The notes: a model not told the origin generated them from the sequence alone. 64,000 nt of DNA from Streptomyces sp. 11x1 (GCF_032598905.1 NZ_CP122458.1:6411001-6475000), one strand, 5' to 3'. Counted from the first letter of the stretch, positions 32,519-42,623 are shown. Translations and numbers: made by a program.

Positions 32519-34328
32519 CCGCGCGAAACGCGGGCGTCCGGTGCGGGCGACGGCGTACGTCGGCATCGGTGCCGTACTGCTGGCGGGGTGCGCCTCGATG
32601 CCGGACAGCGGGAACATGGGCGATGTCGAGTCCACGCCAAGGCAGGACGCCAAGGTGCGGGTCTTCGCGCTGCCGCCCGCACCGGATGCCGAGCCGCAGG
32701 AGATCGTGCGGGGTTTCCTGGAGGCCCTGACCAGCGACGATGTGAACTACGAGACGGCCCGCAAGTACCTCACGGGTGACGCGCTGAAGACCTGGGACCC
32801 GGAGGGGTCGACCACCGTCCTCGACGAGGCACCCACCGCTTTCACCCGGGTCACGGGGGAGCGGCCGGAGGCCGACGAGTACGGGTTCGAGCTGTCCGGG
32901 AAGAACGTCGCCCGGGTCGACGGGCAGCACGCGTACACGCCCACCGGCGGTCAGTACCGCAAGCCCGTGCACCTCACACGCGTGAAGGAGACCGGGCAGT
33001 GGCGCATCGACGAGCTGCCGCAGGGTGTGGTGCTCGGCCGCTCGGACTTCGAGCGCAACTACGAGTCCATCAACAAGTACTACTTCACCTCCGCCGCGCA
33101 GTCCGGTGAGCCGGGGACGGTCGCCGACCCCGTCTACGTGCGCAGCCAGGTCGACCCGGTGACCCAGGTGGTCCGGGATCTGCTGAAGGGCCCCACCAGC
33201 TGGCTCAACCCGGTCGCGAGGACGAGTTTCCCGTCCGGTACGGCCCTGCTGAAGGGCACGAAGGCTCTGACGCCGGACGACCAGAACAGGCTGGTCGTGC
33301 CGCTGAACAAGAAGGCCGACCGAGTCTCGGACAGCAGGTGCCGGGAGATGGCGGCCCAACTCCTGTTCACGCTCCAGGACTACATGCCCACGGGTGTGGA
33401 CGAGGTGGAGCTGCAGCGGTCGAACGGCGCCCTGTTGTGTGCGCTCGGAGAGAACGACGCCCGTACGGTCGCCTCGCACGGCGTCGACGGGGGCGCGGGG
33501 TACGAGTACCTCATCGACGGTGACCACAAGCTCGTGCGGCTGTCCGATCGGGATCCGGTGACGACGCCGTCGCCCGTTCCCGGGGCGCTCGGTGAAGGCG
33601 AGAAGCAGCTGAGGTCCGCGGCCGTGTCGCGTGGCGAGGACCGGGCGGCGGGGGTGTCGGCCGACGGCATCGAGCTGTATGTGACACCGCTGACGGCCGG
33701 GGGCACGCTCGGCGATCCCGTGCTGCGCAGCGGTGGTGCCACCGCGAAGGACCGGCTGACGAGGCCCAGTTGGGACGGGCGGGGCGACCTGTGGGTGGCC
33801 GACCGCGATCCCGAGAAGCCGCGGCTGCTGGTCCTGGCGGACGGTATGGGTGAGCCGCTGGAGGTCCGGACGCCCAACCTCGACGGGCGCATCGAGGCGG
33901 TGCGGGTGGCCGCCGACGGGGTGCGCATCGCGCTGATCCTGGAGAGCAAGGGCAAGCGGGCGCTCTACATCGGGCGCATCGAGCGGGACGCCGACGCGGA
34001 GAGCACCACCGTCTCGATCGTCGAACTGCGGTCCGTGACGCCGGACCTGGAGGACGTCACCGCCATGTCGTGGGCCGGCGACAGCCAGCTCGTGGTCGTG
34101 GGGCGCGAACCCGGTGGGGTGCAGCAGATGCGGTACGTCCGGGTCGACGGCTCCCCGATACCGGGTTCCGGGCCCTCCGCGCTCACCGGCGTGGAGGAGA
34201 TCGCCGCGTCCGAGGACGAGAGCCAGCCGCTGGTCGTGCACTCGGCCGACGGCATCGTGCGGCTGTCGCCGGGACAGCAGTGGCAGACGGTGGTCAAGGA
34301 AGGGTCGGCGCCGGTCTATCCGGGGTGA
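32508..34328 (+). CDS. lpqB: Lipoprotein LpqB, MtrB accessory factor
   Basis: 606 residues from GTG 32508, which overlaps the mtrB end by 11 nt. The lipoprotein signal has positively charged residues (DRAKRGRPVRA), then YVGIGAVLLAGC with the lipobox Cys near residue 26. The first half contains a GerMN-type domain (TRVKETGQWRIDELPQGV onward), and the second half resembles the LpqB beta-propeller with repeats such as TRPSWDGRGDLWVADRD. In mycobacteria LpqB binds the MtrB sensor domain; gene order supports the same here. It is anchored outside the cytoplasmic membrane. Confidence 0.94.
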   Translation: MDADRAKRGRPVRATAYVGIGAVLLAGCASMPDSGNMGDVESTPRQDAKVRVFALPPAPDAEPQEIVRGFLEALTSDDVNYETARKYLTGDALKTWDPEGSTTVLDEAPTAFTRVTGERPEADEYGFELSGKNVARVDGQHAYTPTGGQYRKPVHLTRVKETGQWRIDELPQGVVLGRSDFERNYESINKYYFTSAAQSGEPGTVADPVYVRSQVDPVTQVVRDLLKGPTSWLNPVARTSFPSGTALLKGTKALTPDDQNRLVVPLNKKADRVSDSRCREMAAQLLFTLQDYMPTGVDEVELQRSNGALLCALGENDARTVASHGVDGGAGYEYLIDGDHKLVRLSDRDPVTTPSPVPGALGEGEKQLRSAAVSRGEDRAAGVSADGIELYVTPLTAGGTLGDPVLRSGGATAKDRLTRPSWDGRGDLWVADRDPEKPRLLVLADGMGEPLEVRTPNLDGRIEAVRVAADGVRIALILESKGKRALYIGRIERDADAESTTVSIVELRSVTPDLEDVTAMSWAGDSQLVVVGREPGGVQQMRYVRVDGSPIPGSGPSALTGVEEIAASEDESQPLVVHSADGIVRLSPGQQWQTVVKEGSAPVYPG

Positions 34329-34690
34329 GGGCCGGGTGACCGTGCCTCGTCTCGTCGGAGTCGGCGCCGGTTCGTGGGCTCGCCACGTGGCCTTCGGGAC
34401 TGCGGTGGTGAAGGCGCGGTGTCGGCCGGGTCGGCCAGGGCGGTGACTGTCGGCCGATGGGGCGACCGGAGGGCTTGGCTGGGTCGGTTCCTGCCGGTCT
34501 CCCGGTCTCCGGTGGTGGGTTCGGCTGTGGCCGTTTTTTGGGCGGTTGGTCATTTTGGGGTGGCGTTCGGTCTTCTTCGGGCACCCGTCGTTCGTGTGGG
34601 TGACAACCCCTCTGTCGTTGCGGTGAGTTGTCCACAGGTGGTTGTCCACAGGGGTGGCAGGGGGCCGCACGCGTTGGCACAGTGGTGGGC
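34329..34690 (+). other. lpqB-comF intergenic region
   Basis: 362 bp with no credible gene; reading frames across it have poor codon use. It includes a T-rich stretch (gccgttttttgggcgg, near 34531) and, close to the comF start, the two DnaA boxes listed separately. A separate promoter for comF is likely here. Confidence 0.6.
34628..34650 (+). promoter_or_regulatory. Pair of perfect DnaA boxes
   Basis: TTGTCCACA occurs twice in the same orientation, at 34628-34636 and 34642-34650 (14 bp between starts). This matches the preferred Streptomyces DnaA box exactly. The pair is 40 bp upstream of the comF-like start. I saw no other exact copy in the window, although I could not run an exhaustive search. 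Confidence 0.7.
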
Positions 34691-35491
34691 ATGCGGGGGT
34701 GGTGGCAGGACCTCACGGATCTGGTGCTGCCGGCCGAGTGCGGAGGCTGCGGGAGGCCTCGCGCGGTGCTCTGCCCGGAGTGCCGCGCGGCTCTGACCGG
34801 GGCCGTGCCGTGTCGGGTGCGACCGGAGCCGGAGCCGTCCGGGCTGCCGGTGGTGCACGGCGTGGCGCCGTACGAGGACGCGGTGCGAGCCGCGCTGATC
34901 GCGCACAAGGAACGAGGTGCGCTGGCGCTCGCCGGACCACTCGGCACGGCCTTGGCGGGGGCCGTGCAGGCGGGCGGCGGTGAGGGGCCGGTGCTGCTGG
35001 TTCCGGTGCCGTCCGCGCGACGGGCGGTGCGGGCGCGAGGGCACGACCCGGCGCGGCGGATCGCGCTCGCGGCGGCCGGGGTGCTGCGGCGCACCGGGAC
35101 ACCGGCCCGGGTGGCAGGCGTGCTGCGGCAGCGGCGGGCCGTGGCCGACCAGTCGGGGCTGGACTCCCGGCAGCGGCTGGACAACCTCGCGGGCGCCCTG
35201 GAGGTGGCCGCCGGGGGTGCCCGGTTGCTGGACGGTGGCGCGGTCGTGCTCGTGGACGACCTGATGACGACCGGTGCCTCGCTCGCGGAGGCGGCCCGGG
35301 CGGTGCGGGCGGCGAGGGACCCGCGGGTGTCGGTGTCGGTGTCGGGAGTGTGCGGAGCGGGAGCGAAGAGAAAGGAGACGGCGCGAACACGAGGGGTGAC
35401 GGGAAGGGCCCGGCCGGAAGACGCCGAGGACGGGCTCCGGGCGGCGGTGGTCGCCGCGCCTCCCGACTCTTTCCAAATGAACCGGAACTGA
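34691..35491 (+). CDS. ComF family phosphoribosyltransferase-like protein
   Basis: 266 residues from ATG 34691. The N-terminus has a ComF-type zinc cluster, CGGCGRP then CPEC, near residues 16-36. The C-terminal half is a phosphoribosyltransferase domain with the PRPP-binding loop VVLVDDLMTTGASLAEA. A charged tail of about 45 residues follows. ComF proteins act in natural transformation in some bacteria; in Streptomyces the role is unknown. It stands apart from lpqB (362 bp) and carries two DnaA boxes immediately upstream. Confidence 0.88.
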   Translation: MRGWWQDLTDLVLPAECGGCGRPRAVLCPECRAALTGAVPCRVRPEPEPSGLPVVHGVAPYEDAVRAALIAHKERGALALAGPLGTALAGAVQAGGGEGPVLLVPVPSARRAVRARGHDPARRIALAAAGVLRRTGTPARVAGVLRQRRAVADQSGLDSRQRLDNLAGALEVAAGGARLLDGGAVVLVDDLMTTGASLAEAARAVRAARDPRVSVSVSGVCGAGAKRKETARTRGVTGRARPEDAEDGLRAAVVAAPPDSFQMNRN

Positions 35492-35806
35492 CCGCTGACT
35501 TGCATCGTTGCAGGTAATGAGAGGGTCAATTCACCTGAACGGAGGTACGTCTCGGTAGAGGGTGACGACATCCGTCCGAGCGAGATATGTTCGGTTGTGA
35601 GGGAATGGCCCCGGCCGTTCACCACATATCCGAATGCTGTGCTGCGGGTTTTCTGAATCACCCCGCGCCGGTGGGGTGGAGATCTTGCCCACGGGGGAGG
35701 AGGAGGTGGAAGTCACCGAGTCCGCGGTTCCGGGAGTCGCCGGAACCTGGTGCACAAGGGAGATGCTCCGCCAGTGGAGCGGAGCGATCCGGGAACGGAG
35801 TTCTGC
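35492..35806 (+). other. comF-hpf intergenic region
   Basis: 315 bp with no gene I can support. It contains GATATGT near 35584 and its reverse complement ACATATC near 35625, a loose 7-bp inverted repeat, plus a purine-rich ggggaggaggaggtgg tract near 35694. The hpf promoter should be here; I could not assign -10/-35 elements or a sigma class. Confidence 0.5.
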
Positions 35807-36499
35807 GTGGACATCGTCGTCAAGGGCCGCAAGACCGAGGTGCCCGAGCGGTTCCGCAAGCACGTGGCCGAGAAGCTGAAGCTGGAGAAGATCCAGAAGC
35901 TCGACGGCAAGGTGATCAGCCTCGACGTCGAGGTGTCCAAGGAGCCCAACCCCCGACAGGCCGACCGCAGTGACCGGGTGGAGATCACGCTCCACTCACG
36001 CGGACCGGTGATCCGGGCGGAGGCAGCGGCCAGCGATCCGTATGCGGCGCTCGACCTGGCGGCGGACAAGCTCGAAGCCCGGCTGCGCAAGCAGCACGAC
36101 AAGCGTTACACGCGCCGAGGCGCGCGCAGGCTCACGGCCGCGGAGGTCGCCGACCACGTCCCCGGCGTGGCCACCCTCAACGGCAACGGATACGTCGCCG
36201 ACGAGGAGCAGCCGGACGGCGTACCCACCAAGAAGATCGGCTCGCTCGAGGTGAAGGGCGAAGGCCCCCTCATCGTCCGCGAGAAGACCCACGTCGCTTC
36301 CCCGATGACCCTCGACCAGGCTCTCTACGAGATGGAGCTGGTCGGACACGACTTCTACCTCTTTGTCGACTCCGAGACCAAGGAACCGAGTGTCGTCTAC
36401 CGGCGGCACGCCTACGACTACGGCGTCATCCACCTCAGCACGGACCCGATGGTCGCCCAGGCGCACTCGGACGCCGCGGGCGGCGTGCTCGGCGGCTGA
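35807..36499 (+). CDS. hpf: Ribosome hibernation promoting factor, long form
   Basis: 230 residues from GTG 35807 with cggag about 6 nt upstream. The N-terminal RaiA/HPF domain (VDIVVKGRKTEVPERFRKHVAEKL to about residue 100) binds the small subunit. A linker (RLTAAEVADHVPG) leads to the C-terminal dimerisation domain with PMTLDQALYEMELVGHDFYLFVD and YDYGVIHL. The long form drives 100S dimer formation in stationary phase. A hairpin terminator follows. Confidence 0.95.
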   Translation: MDIVVKGRKTEVPERFRKHVAEKLKLEKIQKLDGKVISLDVEVSKEPNPRQADRSDRVEITLHSRGPVIRAEAAASDPYAALDLAADKLEARLRKQHDKRYTRRGARRLTAAEVADHVPGVATLNGNGYVADEEQPDGVPTKKIGSLEVKGEGPLIVREKTHVASPMTLDQALYEMELVGHDFYLFVDSETKEPSVVYRRHAYDYGVIHLSTDPMVAQAHSDAAGGVLGG

Positions 36500-36522
36500 C
36501 CGCGCCGGGTAACAGCTGTGCT

Positions 36523-36559
36523 GGTGCCCCTGGAGCGCTTGTGCGCCCCCAGGGGCACC
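36523..36559 (+). terminator. hpf terminator hairpin
   Basis: GGTGCCCCTGG (36523-36533) pairs with CCAGGGGCACC (36549-36559) across a 15-nt loop, 24 nt after the hpf stop. Confidence 0.75.
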
Positions 36560-36704
36560 GGTGTGCGACCCCTTGTGGCCCGCTCTGTCACCGCGGTGTC
36601 GGCGGGGCATGAAATCATGGCCGAACCGGCCCCAACCGGCGGGCCGTTGCCTTGGGTTGGCGATGGCACAGAAAGACAGGCCACGGCCTTCAGGGGGAGG
36701 AACG

Positions 36705-37454
36705 ATGGCGGACAGCAGTTTCGGACCGATGCGTGACCAGGATGCCGACGAAGGCTCCGTCGGCATGGGATCCGCCGCGGGCTCCCCGCGCAAGGAACCG
36801 ATCCGCGTTCTCGTGGTGGACGATCACGCGCTTTTCCGCCGCGGTCTGGAGATCGTGCTCGCGGCCGAGGAGGACATCCAGGTCGTCGGCGAGGCCGGTG
36901 ACGGGGCGGAGGCGGTCGACAAGGCCGCGGATCTGCTGCCCGACATCGTGCTGATGGACGTACGGATGCCCAAGCGCGGCGGTATCGAGGCGTGCACCTC
37001 CATCAAGGAGGTGGCCCCCAGCGCGAAGATCATCATGCTGACGATCAGCGACGAGGAGGCCGACCTCTACGACGCGATCAAGGCGGGGGCGACCGGTTAT
37101 CTCCTCAAGGAGATCTCCACGGACGAGGTGGCCACCGCCATTCGCGCGGTGGCCGACGGGCAGTCGCAGATCAGCCCCTCGATGGCGTCGAAGCTGCTCA
37201 CCGAGTTCAAGTCCATGATCCAGCGGACGGACGAGCGGCGTCTGGTGCCGGCGCCGCGGCTGACCGACCGGGAACTGGAAGTGCTCAAGCTCGTGGCGAC
37301 CGGGATGAACAACCGGGACATCGCCAAGGAGTTGTTCATCTCCGAGAACACCGTGAAGAACCATGTGCGCAACATCCTGGAGAAGCTGCAGCTGCACTCC
37401 AGGATGGAGGCCGTGGTGTACGCGATGCGGGAGAAGATCCTGGAGATCCGCTAG
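36705..37454 (+). CDS. Orphan NarL/LuxR-type response regulator
   Basis: 249 residues from ATG 36705 with gggggagg 4 nt upstream; an extension upstream is open but not conserved-looking. A 30-residue N-terminal tail precedes the receiver domain, which has the acidic pair in VLVVDDHALFRRGL and the phospho-acceptor Asp85 in LMDVRMPKRGG. The C-terminal HTH begins LTDRELEVLKLVATGMNNRDIAKELFISENTVKNHVRNIL. No histidine kinase gene is adjacent. It ends 3 nt from the convergent glycosylase gene. Confidence 0.93.
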   Translation: MADSSFGPMRDQDADEGSVGMGSAAGSPRKEPIRVLVVDDHALFRRGLEIVLAAEEDIQVVGEAGDGAEAVDKAADLLPDIVLMDVRMPKRGGIEACTSIKEVAPSAKIIMLTISDEEADLYDAIKAGATGYLLKEISTDEVATAIRAVADGQSQISPSMASKLLTEFKSMIQRTDERRLVPAPRLTDRELEVLKLVATGMNNRDIAKELFISENTVKNHVRNILEKLQLHSRMEAVVYAMREKILEIR

Positions 37455-37457
37455 ACC

Positions 37458-38648
37458 CTAGGCGAGTGCTCGCTGCAGGGGCTCGCGCAGTTCCGGGGCG
37501 TCCACGCGTTCCACGCGTACGTCGGTGCAGTCGACCCAGGCTGCGGCCTCCAGTAGGGCTTGGGCGACCGCCGGGATCGCCTTGGGGCCGTCGAGGGTGA
37601 CCTGCTTGGCGACCAGGGTGCGACCGTCGCGGGCGGGGTCGACGCGGCCCACCAGACGGCCGCCGGACAGGACCGGCATCGCGAAGTAGCCGTGGATCCG
37701 CTTCTGTTTGGGGACGTAGGCCTCTAGGCGGTGGGTGAAGCCGAAGATGCGTTCCGTGCGGGCCCGTTCCCAGATGAGGGAGTCGAACGGGGACAGGAGC
37801 GTGGTGCGGTGGCGGCCGCGCGGGGGTGCGGCCAGGGCCGCGGGGTCGGCCCAGGCGGGCTTGGCCCAGCCCTCCACCGTCACCGGGACCAGACCCGAGT
37901 CGGCGACCACCGCGTCGAACTGCTCGCCCTTGAGCCGGTGGTAGTCGGCGATGTCCGCGCGGGTGCCGACGCCCAGGGCCTCGCCGGCCAGGCGGACCAG
38001 ACGGCGTACGCACTCGGTGTCGTCCAGCTCGTCGTGGAGGAGGTCCGCCGGGATCGCCCGCTCGGCGAGGTCGTACACCCGCTTCCAGCCGCGGCGCTCC
38101 ACGCAGACCACCTCGCCGTACATCAGGGCGCGTTCGACGGCGACCTTCTCGCCCGACCAGTCCCACCACTCGCTGGTGCGTTTTGCTCCGCCCAGTTCCG
38201 TGGCGGTCAGGGGGCCCTCCGCGCGGAGCTGTTTGATGACGCGGTCGTAGGCGCCGTCCGGGAGTTGGTGGCCCCACTGGGGGCGCGCCCGGTAGGCGCG
38301 GCGGCGGAAGGCGAAGTGGGGCCATTCCTCGATGGGGAGGATGCAGGCGGCGTGGGACCAGTACTCGAAGGCGTGCGGGCGGGCCGGCGAGGTGTTGGTC
38401 GCGGCCGTCGACCAGTAGGCCTTGTCGACCGTGGCGCGGCCCACCGCGCCGAGGCGGGCGTACGGGATGAGTTCGTGGGAGCGGGCGAGGACCGAGATGG
38501 TGTCGAGTTGGACCGCGCCCAGGTGTCGCAGGACGCCGCGGACGCCGGATCTGCGGTCCGGGGCGCCGAGGAAGCCCTGTGCCCGGAGGGCTATGCGGCG
38601 GGCCTCGTCTGCGGTGAGTTCTGTGGTGGGGCACGGGAGGGAGGTCAT
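37458..38648 (-). CDS. Winged-helix DNA glycosylase, YcaQ/AlkX-like (HTH_42)
   Basis: 396 residues from ATG at 38648. HTH_42-family proteins consist of tandem winged helices. The catalytic QxD-type motif appears as QLD in LGAVQLDTISVLARSHEL near residue 50; QxD is typical of the E. coli YcaQ/AlkX branch, whereas AlkZ-type self-resistance enzymes have QxQ. Later motifs are YWSHAACILPIEEWP and LLSPFDSLIWERARTERIFGF. It should remove bulky alkylated or crosslinked bases. There is no antibiotic cluster nearby, so a housekeeping repair role is likely. Confidence 0.85.
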   Translation of the reverse strand: MTSLPCPTTELTADEARRIALRAQGFLGAPDRRSGVRGVLRHLGAVQLDTISVLARSHELIPYARLGAVGRATVDKAYWSTAATNTSPARPHAFEYWSHAACILPIEEWPHFAFRRRAYRARPQWGHQLPDGAYDRVIKQLRAEGPLTATELGGAKRTSEWWDWSGEKVAVERALMYGEVVCVERRGWKRVYDLAERAIPADLLHDELDDTECVRRLVRLAGEALGVGTRADIADYHRLKGEQFDAVVADSGLVPVTVEGWAKPAWADPAALAAPPRGRHRTTLLSPFDSLIWERARTERIFGFTHRLEAYVPKQKRIHGYFAMPVLSGGRLVGRVDPARDGRTLVAKQVTLDGPKAIPAVAQALLEAAAWVDCTDVRVERVDAPELREPLQRALA

Positions 38649-38810
38649 GCTCCGCAGGGTAGGGGAGGGGACTGACAGGCGGGGTTGAGCTGGGGAAATG
38701 GGTGGGGGCGGGTGGCTGGGGGCTTGGGACCGGGGAGGCGGGGCCTTGGGACGCGGCGCCCGGGAGTGGGGTTGAGCGGGGTGGGGTCCCGCTGCTCGGC
38801 GGTTACGAGG

Positions 38811-38894
38811 TGCCACCTGCGCCCACCCTCCCCCACTCTCGGCTTCGCTCGAGCGGGAGGTGCCCCCACGCCCCAGCGGCACGATTGCCCGCAG
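38811..38894. repeat. Streptomyces intergenic repeat type 2, copy 1
   Basis: About 84 nt, nearly identical to 44398-44482. The shared core runs through CCCCCACTCTCGGCTTCGCT and CTCGAGCGGGAGGTGCCCCC to GCGGCACGATTGCCCGCAG, with a small inverted repeat around CTCGAG. It lies between the glycosylase and GNAT genes. The function of this family is unknown. Confidence 0.88.
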
Positions 38895-38925
38895 GTGGGA
38901 CGGGACGGTCATTTGCGGCCGCTCC

Positions 38926-39495
38926 TCAGGGGCGGGCCGGTAGGTAGGGCGTCGGCGAAGGGAGGCCCAGGTCTGAGGGGAGTAGGGAGGCTATCCAGCA
39001 GTCGCGGCGGACTCCGTTGTTGTCGAGGGCGGAGCGGAGGGTGCCTTCGAGGGTGAAGCCGGTGTGTTCGGCGACCGCGCGGGAGGCGGTGTTGCCCACC
39101 TCGGCGCGCCATTCGAGGCGGTCCAGGGCGAGGGCCGTGAAGGACCAGTGGGCGGCGGCGCGGGTGGCCTCCGCGATGTAGCCGCGGCGACGGTGCTCCC
39201 TGGTGGCCCAGAAGCCGATCTCGCCGGTGCCGGGGGAGCGCATGGTGATGCCGAGCATGCCCGCCAGTTCGCCCGGGGCCGGGAAGAGGCCGAAGGTGAA
39301 CATCGAGTCGGTGGCCCAGCCCTCGGGAACGGCCTGCTCCACGAAACCCACCGCGTGCTCCCGCCGGTAGGGGGAGGGGATCGTGGTCCAGCGCTGGATG
39401 TCCGGGTCCTGCGCGGCGGCGTACACCGTGTCGGTGTCGCGCCGGTCCACGGTGCGCAGCAGCAGGCGCGCGGTGGTCAGGGTGACGGGGTCCAT
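38926..39495 (-). CDS. GNAT-family N-acetyltransferase
   Basis: 189 residues if started at ATG 39495 (MDPVTLTTARLLLRTVD); an ATG at 39531 is also possible and neither has a strong binding site. The RimJ/RimL-type domain covers most of the protein. The acetyl-CoA loop is ATREHRRRGYIAEATRAAAHW and the last helix is ASRAVAEHTGFTLEGTLRS. It probably acetylates an amine on a protein or small molecule; the substrate is unknown. It is divergent from secA across about 280 bp. Confidence 0.85.
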   Translation of the reverse strand: MDPVTLTTARLLLRTVDRRDTDTVYAAAQDPDIQRWTTIPSPYRREHAVGFVEQAVPEGWATDSMFTFGLFPAPGELAGMLGITMRSPGTGEIGFWATREHRRRGYIAEATRAAAHWSFTALALDRLEWRAEVGNTASRAVAEHTGFTLEGTLRSALDNNGVRRDCWIASLLPSDLGLPSPTPYLPARP

Positions 39496-39776
39496 CGGGC
39501 GATTCTGCTCGCCGGAGCGGAAGGGCGCCATGACGTTGTGGAGGGCGGGCGCGGCGGCACGTGCCGTGAAGGGGCGGTCACAATTCGCGCATTTCGTGAG
39601 TGGAACGCGGCACCATCCACGAAGCCCACCCGTTGTCCTGGTAGCTGTCACTGCCAGACCTCCCGGCACGGCGGGGTCCTCGCTTACGATGGCCGTTGCT
39701 CAAGCTGTGATTGAAAACTGCCAACTGTCATTGAAACCGACCGTCCCAGGCCCGACCGGCAAGGAGACAAACCCCC

Positions 39777-42623
39777 GTGTCCGTCCTCTCGAAGATCATG
39801 CGTGCAGGCGAAGGCAAAATCCTGCGCAAGCTGCACCGCATCGCGGACCAGGTCAACTCCATCGAAGAGGACTTCGTCGACCTCTCCGACGCCGAGCTGC
39901 GAGCCCTCACCGAGGAGTACAAGCAGCGGTACGCCGACGGTGAGACCCTCGACGACCTGCTCCCCGAGGCGTTCGCCACCGTCCGCGAGGGCGCCAAGCG
40001 CGCTCTCGGCCAGCGCCACTACGACGTGCAGATCATGGGCGGCGCCGCCCTCCACCTCGGCTACGTCGCCGAGATGAAGACCGGTGAGGGCAAGACTCTC
40101 GTCGGCACGCTGCCCGCGTACCTGAACGCGCTGGCGGGCAAGGGCGTGCACCTGATCACGGTCAACGACTACCTGGCCGAGCGCGACTCCGAGATGATGG
40201 GCCGCGTCCACAAGTTCCTGGGTCTGAGCGTCGGCTGCATCCTCGCCAACATGACGCCGGCCCAGCGCCGCGAGCAGTACAACTGCGACATCACCTACGG
40301 CACGAACAACGAGTTCGGCTTCGACTACCTCCGCGACAACATGGCGTGGTCCAAGGACGAGCTCGTCCAGCGCGGCCACAACTTCGCGATCGTCGACGAG
40401 GTCGACTCCATCCTCGTCGACGAGGCCCGTACGCCGCTGATCATCTCCGGCCCGGCCGACCAGGCGACCAAGTGGTACGGCGACTTCGCCAAGCTGGTCA
40501 CGCGCCTGAAGAAGGGCGAGCCCGGCAACCAGCTCAAGGGCATCGAGGAGACCGGCGACTACGAGGTCGACGAGAAGAAGCGCACCGTCGCCATCCACGA
40601 GGCCGGTGTCTCCAAGGTCGAGGACTGGCTGGGCATCGACAACCTCTACGAGTCGGTGAACACCCCGCTGGTGGGCTACCTGAACAACGCCATCAAGGCC
40701 AAGGAGCTCTTCAAGAAGGACAAGGACTACGTCGTCATGGACGGCGAAGTCATGATCGTCGACGAGCACACCGGCCGTATCCTCGCCGGCCGTCGCTACA
40801 ACGAGGGCATGCACCAGGCGATCGAGGCGAAGGAAGGGGTGGACATCAAGGACGAGAACCAGACGCTCGCCACGATCACCCTGCAGAACTTCTTCCGCCT
40901 CTACAAGCGCCACGACCACAACGGCAAGGAACAGCCCGGTCTGTGCGGCATGACCGGTACGGCGATGACCGAGGCCGCCGAGTTCCACCAGATCTACAAG
41001 CTCGGCGTGGTGCCGATCCCGACCAACCGGCCGATGGTCCGCAAGGACCAGTCCGACCTGATCTACCGCACCGAGGTCGCGAAGTTCGAGGCGGTCGTCG
41101 ACGACATCGTCGAGAAGCACGAGAAGGGCCAGCCGATCCTCGTCGGTACGACGTCGGTCGAGAAGTCCGAGTACCTGTCGCAGCAGCTCAGCAAGCGCGG
41201 CGTGCAGCACGAGGTGCTCAACGCCAAGCAGCACGACCGGGAGGCGACGATCGTCGCCCAGGCCGGCCGCAAGGGCGCTGTCACCGTCGCGACGAACATG
41301 GCCGGCCGTGGTACGGACATCAAGCTCGGCGGCAACCCCGAGGACCTCGCGGAGGCGGAGCTGCGCCAGCGCGGACTCGACCCCGAGGAGCACATCGAGG
41401 AGTGGGCGCACGCCCTGCCCGAGGCGCTCACCAAGGCCGAGGCGGCGGTGAAGGCCGAGAAGGACGAGGTCGAGTCCCTCGGCGGTCTGTACGTCCTGGG
41501 CACCGAGCGGCACGAGTCCCGCCGGATCGACAACCAGCTGCGCGGTCGTTCCGGCCGTCAGGGCGACCCGGGCGAGTCCCGCTTCTACCTGTCGCTCGGC
41601 GACGACCTGATGCGTCTGTTCAAGGCCCAGATGGTCGAGCGCGTGATGTCCATGGCGAACGTGCCGGACGACGTGCCGATCGAGAACAAGATGGTCACGC
41701 GCGCGATCGCCTCCGCCCAGTCGCAGGTCGAGCAGCAGAACTTCGAGACCCGGAAGAACGTCCTCAAGTACGACGAGGTCCTCAACCGGCAGCGCGAGGT
41801 CATCTACGGCGAGCGTCGCCGCGTCCTGGAGGGCGAGGACCTGCAGGAGCAGATCCAGCACTTCATGGACGACACCATCGACGCCTACATCCAGGCCGAG
41901 ACCGCCGAGGGCTTCGCCGAGGAGTGGGACCTCGACCGGCTGTGGGGCGCCTTCAAGCAGCTCTACCCGGTGAAGGTCACCGTCGAGGAGCTGGAGGAGG
42001 CCGCCGGGGACCGGGCCGGGCTGACCGCCGAGTTCATCGCCGAGTCCATCAAGGACGACATCACCGAGCAGTACCAGGCGCGTGAGGCGCAGCTCGGCTC
42101 CGAGATCATGCGTGAGCTGGAGCGCCGTGTGGTGCTGTCGGTGCTGGACCGCAAGTGGCGTGAGCACCTCTACGAGATGGACTACCTCCAGGAGGGCATC
42201 GGCCTGCGCGCGATGGCCCAGAAGGACCCGCTGGTCGAGTACCAGCGTGAGGGCTTCGACATGTTCACCGCCATGATGGAGGGCATCAAGGAGGAGTCCG
42301 TCGGCTATCTGTTCAACCTGGAGGTCCAGGTCGAGCAGCAGGTCGAGGAGGTGCCGGTCGAGGACGCGAAGCCGTCCCTGGACAAGAGCGACGCGGTGCC
42401 GGCGCAGGCGGGTGCTTCGCGGCCGGAGATCCGGGCGAAGGGTCTGGAGGCGCCGCAGCGGCGTGACCGTCTGCACTTCTCCGCTCCCACGGTCGACGGC
42501 GAGGGCGGCATCGTCGAGGGCGACCTGCCCGAGGACGAGCCGATCCGCTCCGAGGCCGACGGTCTCACCCGCGCGGAGCGCCGCAAGCAGCAGGGCAAGG
42601 CGAGCCGCCGCCGCAAGAAGTGA
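39777..42623 (+). CDS. secA: Preprotein translocase ATPase SecA
   Basis: 948 residues from GTG 39777 with aaggag about 10 nt upstream. The motor domains are complete: Walker A GEGKT at 103-107, Walker B DEVD at 207-210, the preprotein crosslinking region, and NBD2 with [19 protein letters not shown] and [13 protein letters not shown]. The helical scaffold and two-helix finger follow. The C-terminus ends in the basic stretch [14 protein letters not shown] and lacks the CxC...CH zinc motif used for SecB binding elsewhere. It drives Sec-dependent export. Confidence 0.98.
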   Translation: MSVLSKIMRAGEGKILRKLHRIADQVNSIEEDFVDLSDAELRALTEEYKQRYADGETLDDLLPEAFATVREGAKRALGQRHYDVQIMGGAALHLGYVAEMKTGEGKTLVGTLPAYLNALAGKGVHLITVNDYLAERDSEMMGRVHKFLGLSVGCILANMTPAQRREQYNCDITYGTNNEFGFDYLRDNMAWSKDELVQRGHNFAIVDEVDSILVDEARTPLIISGPADQATKWYGDFAKLVTRLKKGEPGNQLKGIEETGDYEVDEKKRTVAIHEAGVSKVEDWLGIDNLYESVNTPLVGYLNNAIKAKELFKKDKDYVVMDGEVMIVDEHTGRILAGRRYNEGMHQAIEAKEGVDIKDENQTLATITLQNFFRLYKRHDHNGKEQPGLCGMTGTAMTEAAEFHQIYKLGVVPIPTNRPMVRKDQSDLIYRTEVAKFEAVVDDIVEKHEKGQPILVGTTSVEKSEYLSQQLSKRGVQHEVLNAKQHDREATIVAQAGRKGAVTVATNMAGRGTDIKLGGNPEDLAEAELRQRGLDPEEHIEEWAHALPEALTKAEAAVKAEKDEVESLGGLYVLGTERHESRRIDNQLRGRSGRQGDPGESRFYLSLGDDLMRLFKAQMVERVMSMANVPDDVPIENKMVTRAIASAQSQVEQQNFETRKNVLKYDEVLNRQREVIYGERRRVLEGEDLQEQIQHFMDDTIDAYIQAETAEGFAEEWDLDRLWGAFKQLYPVKVTVEELEEAAGDRAGLTAEFIAESIKDDITEQYQAREAQLGSEIMRELERRVVLSVLDRKWREHLYEMDYLQEGIGLRAMAQKDPLVEYQREGFDMFTAMMEGIKEESVGYLFNLEVQVEQQVEEVPVEDAKPSLDKSDAVPAQAGASRPEIRAKGLEAPQRRDRLHFSAPTVDGEGGIVEGDLPEDEPIRSEADGLTRAERRKQQGKASRRRKK

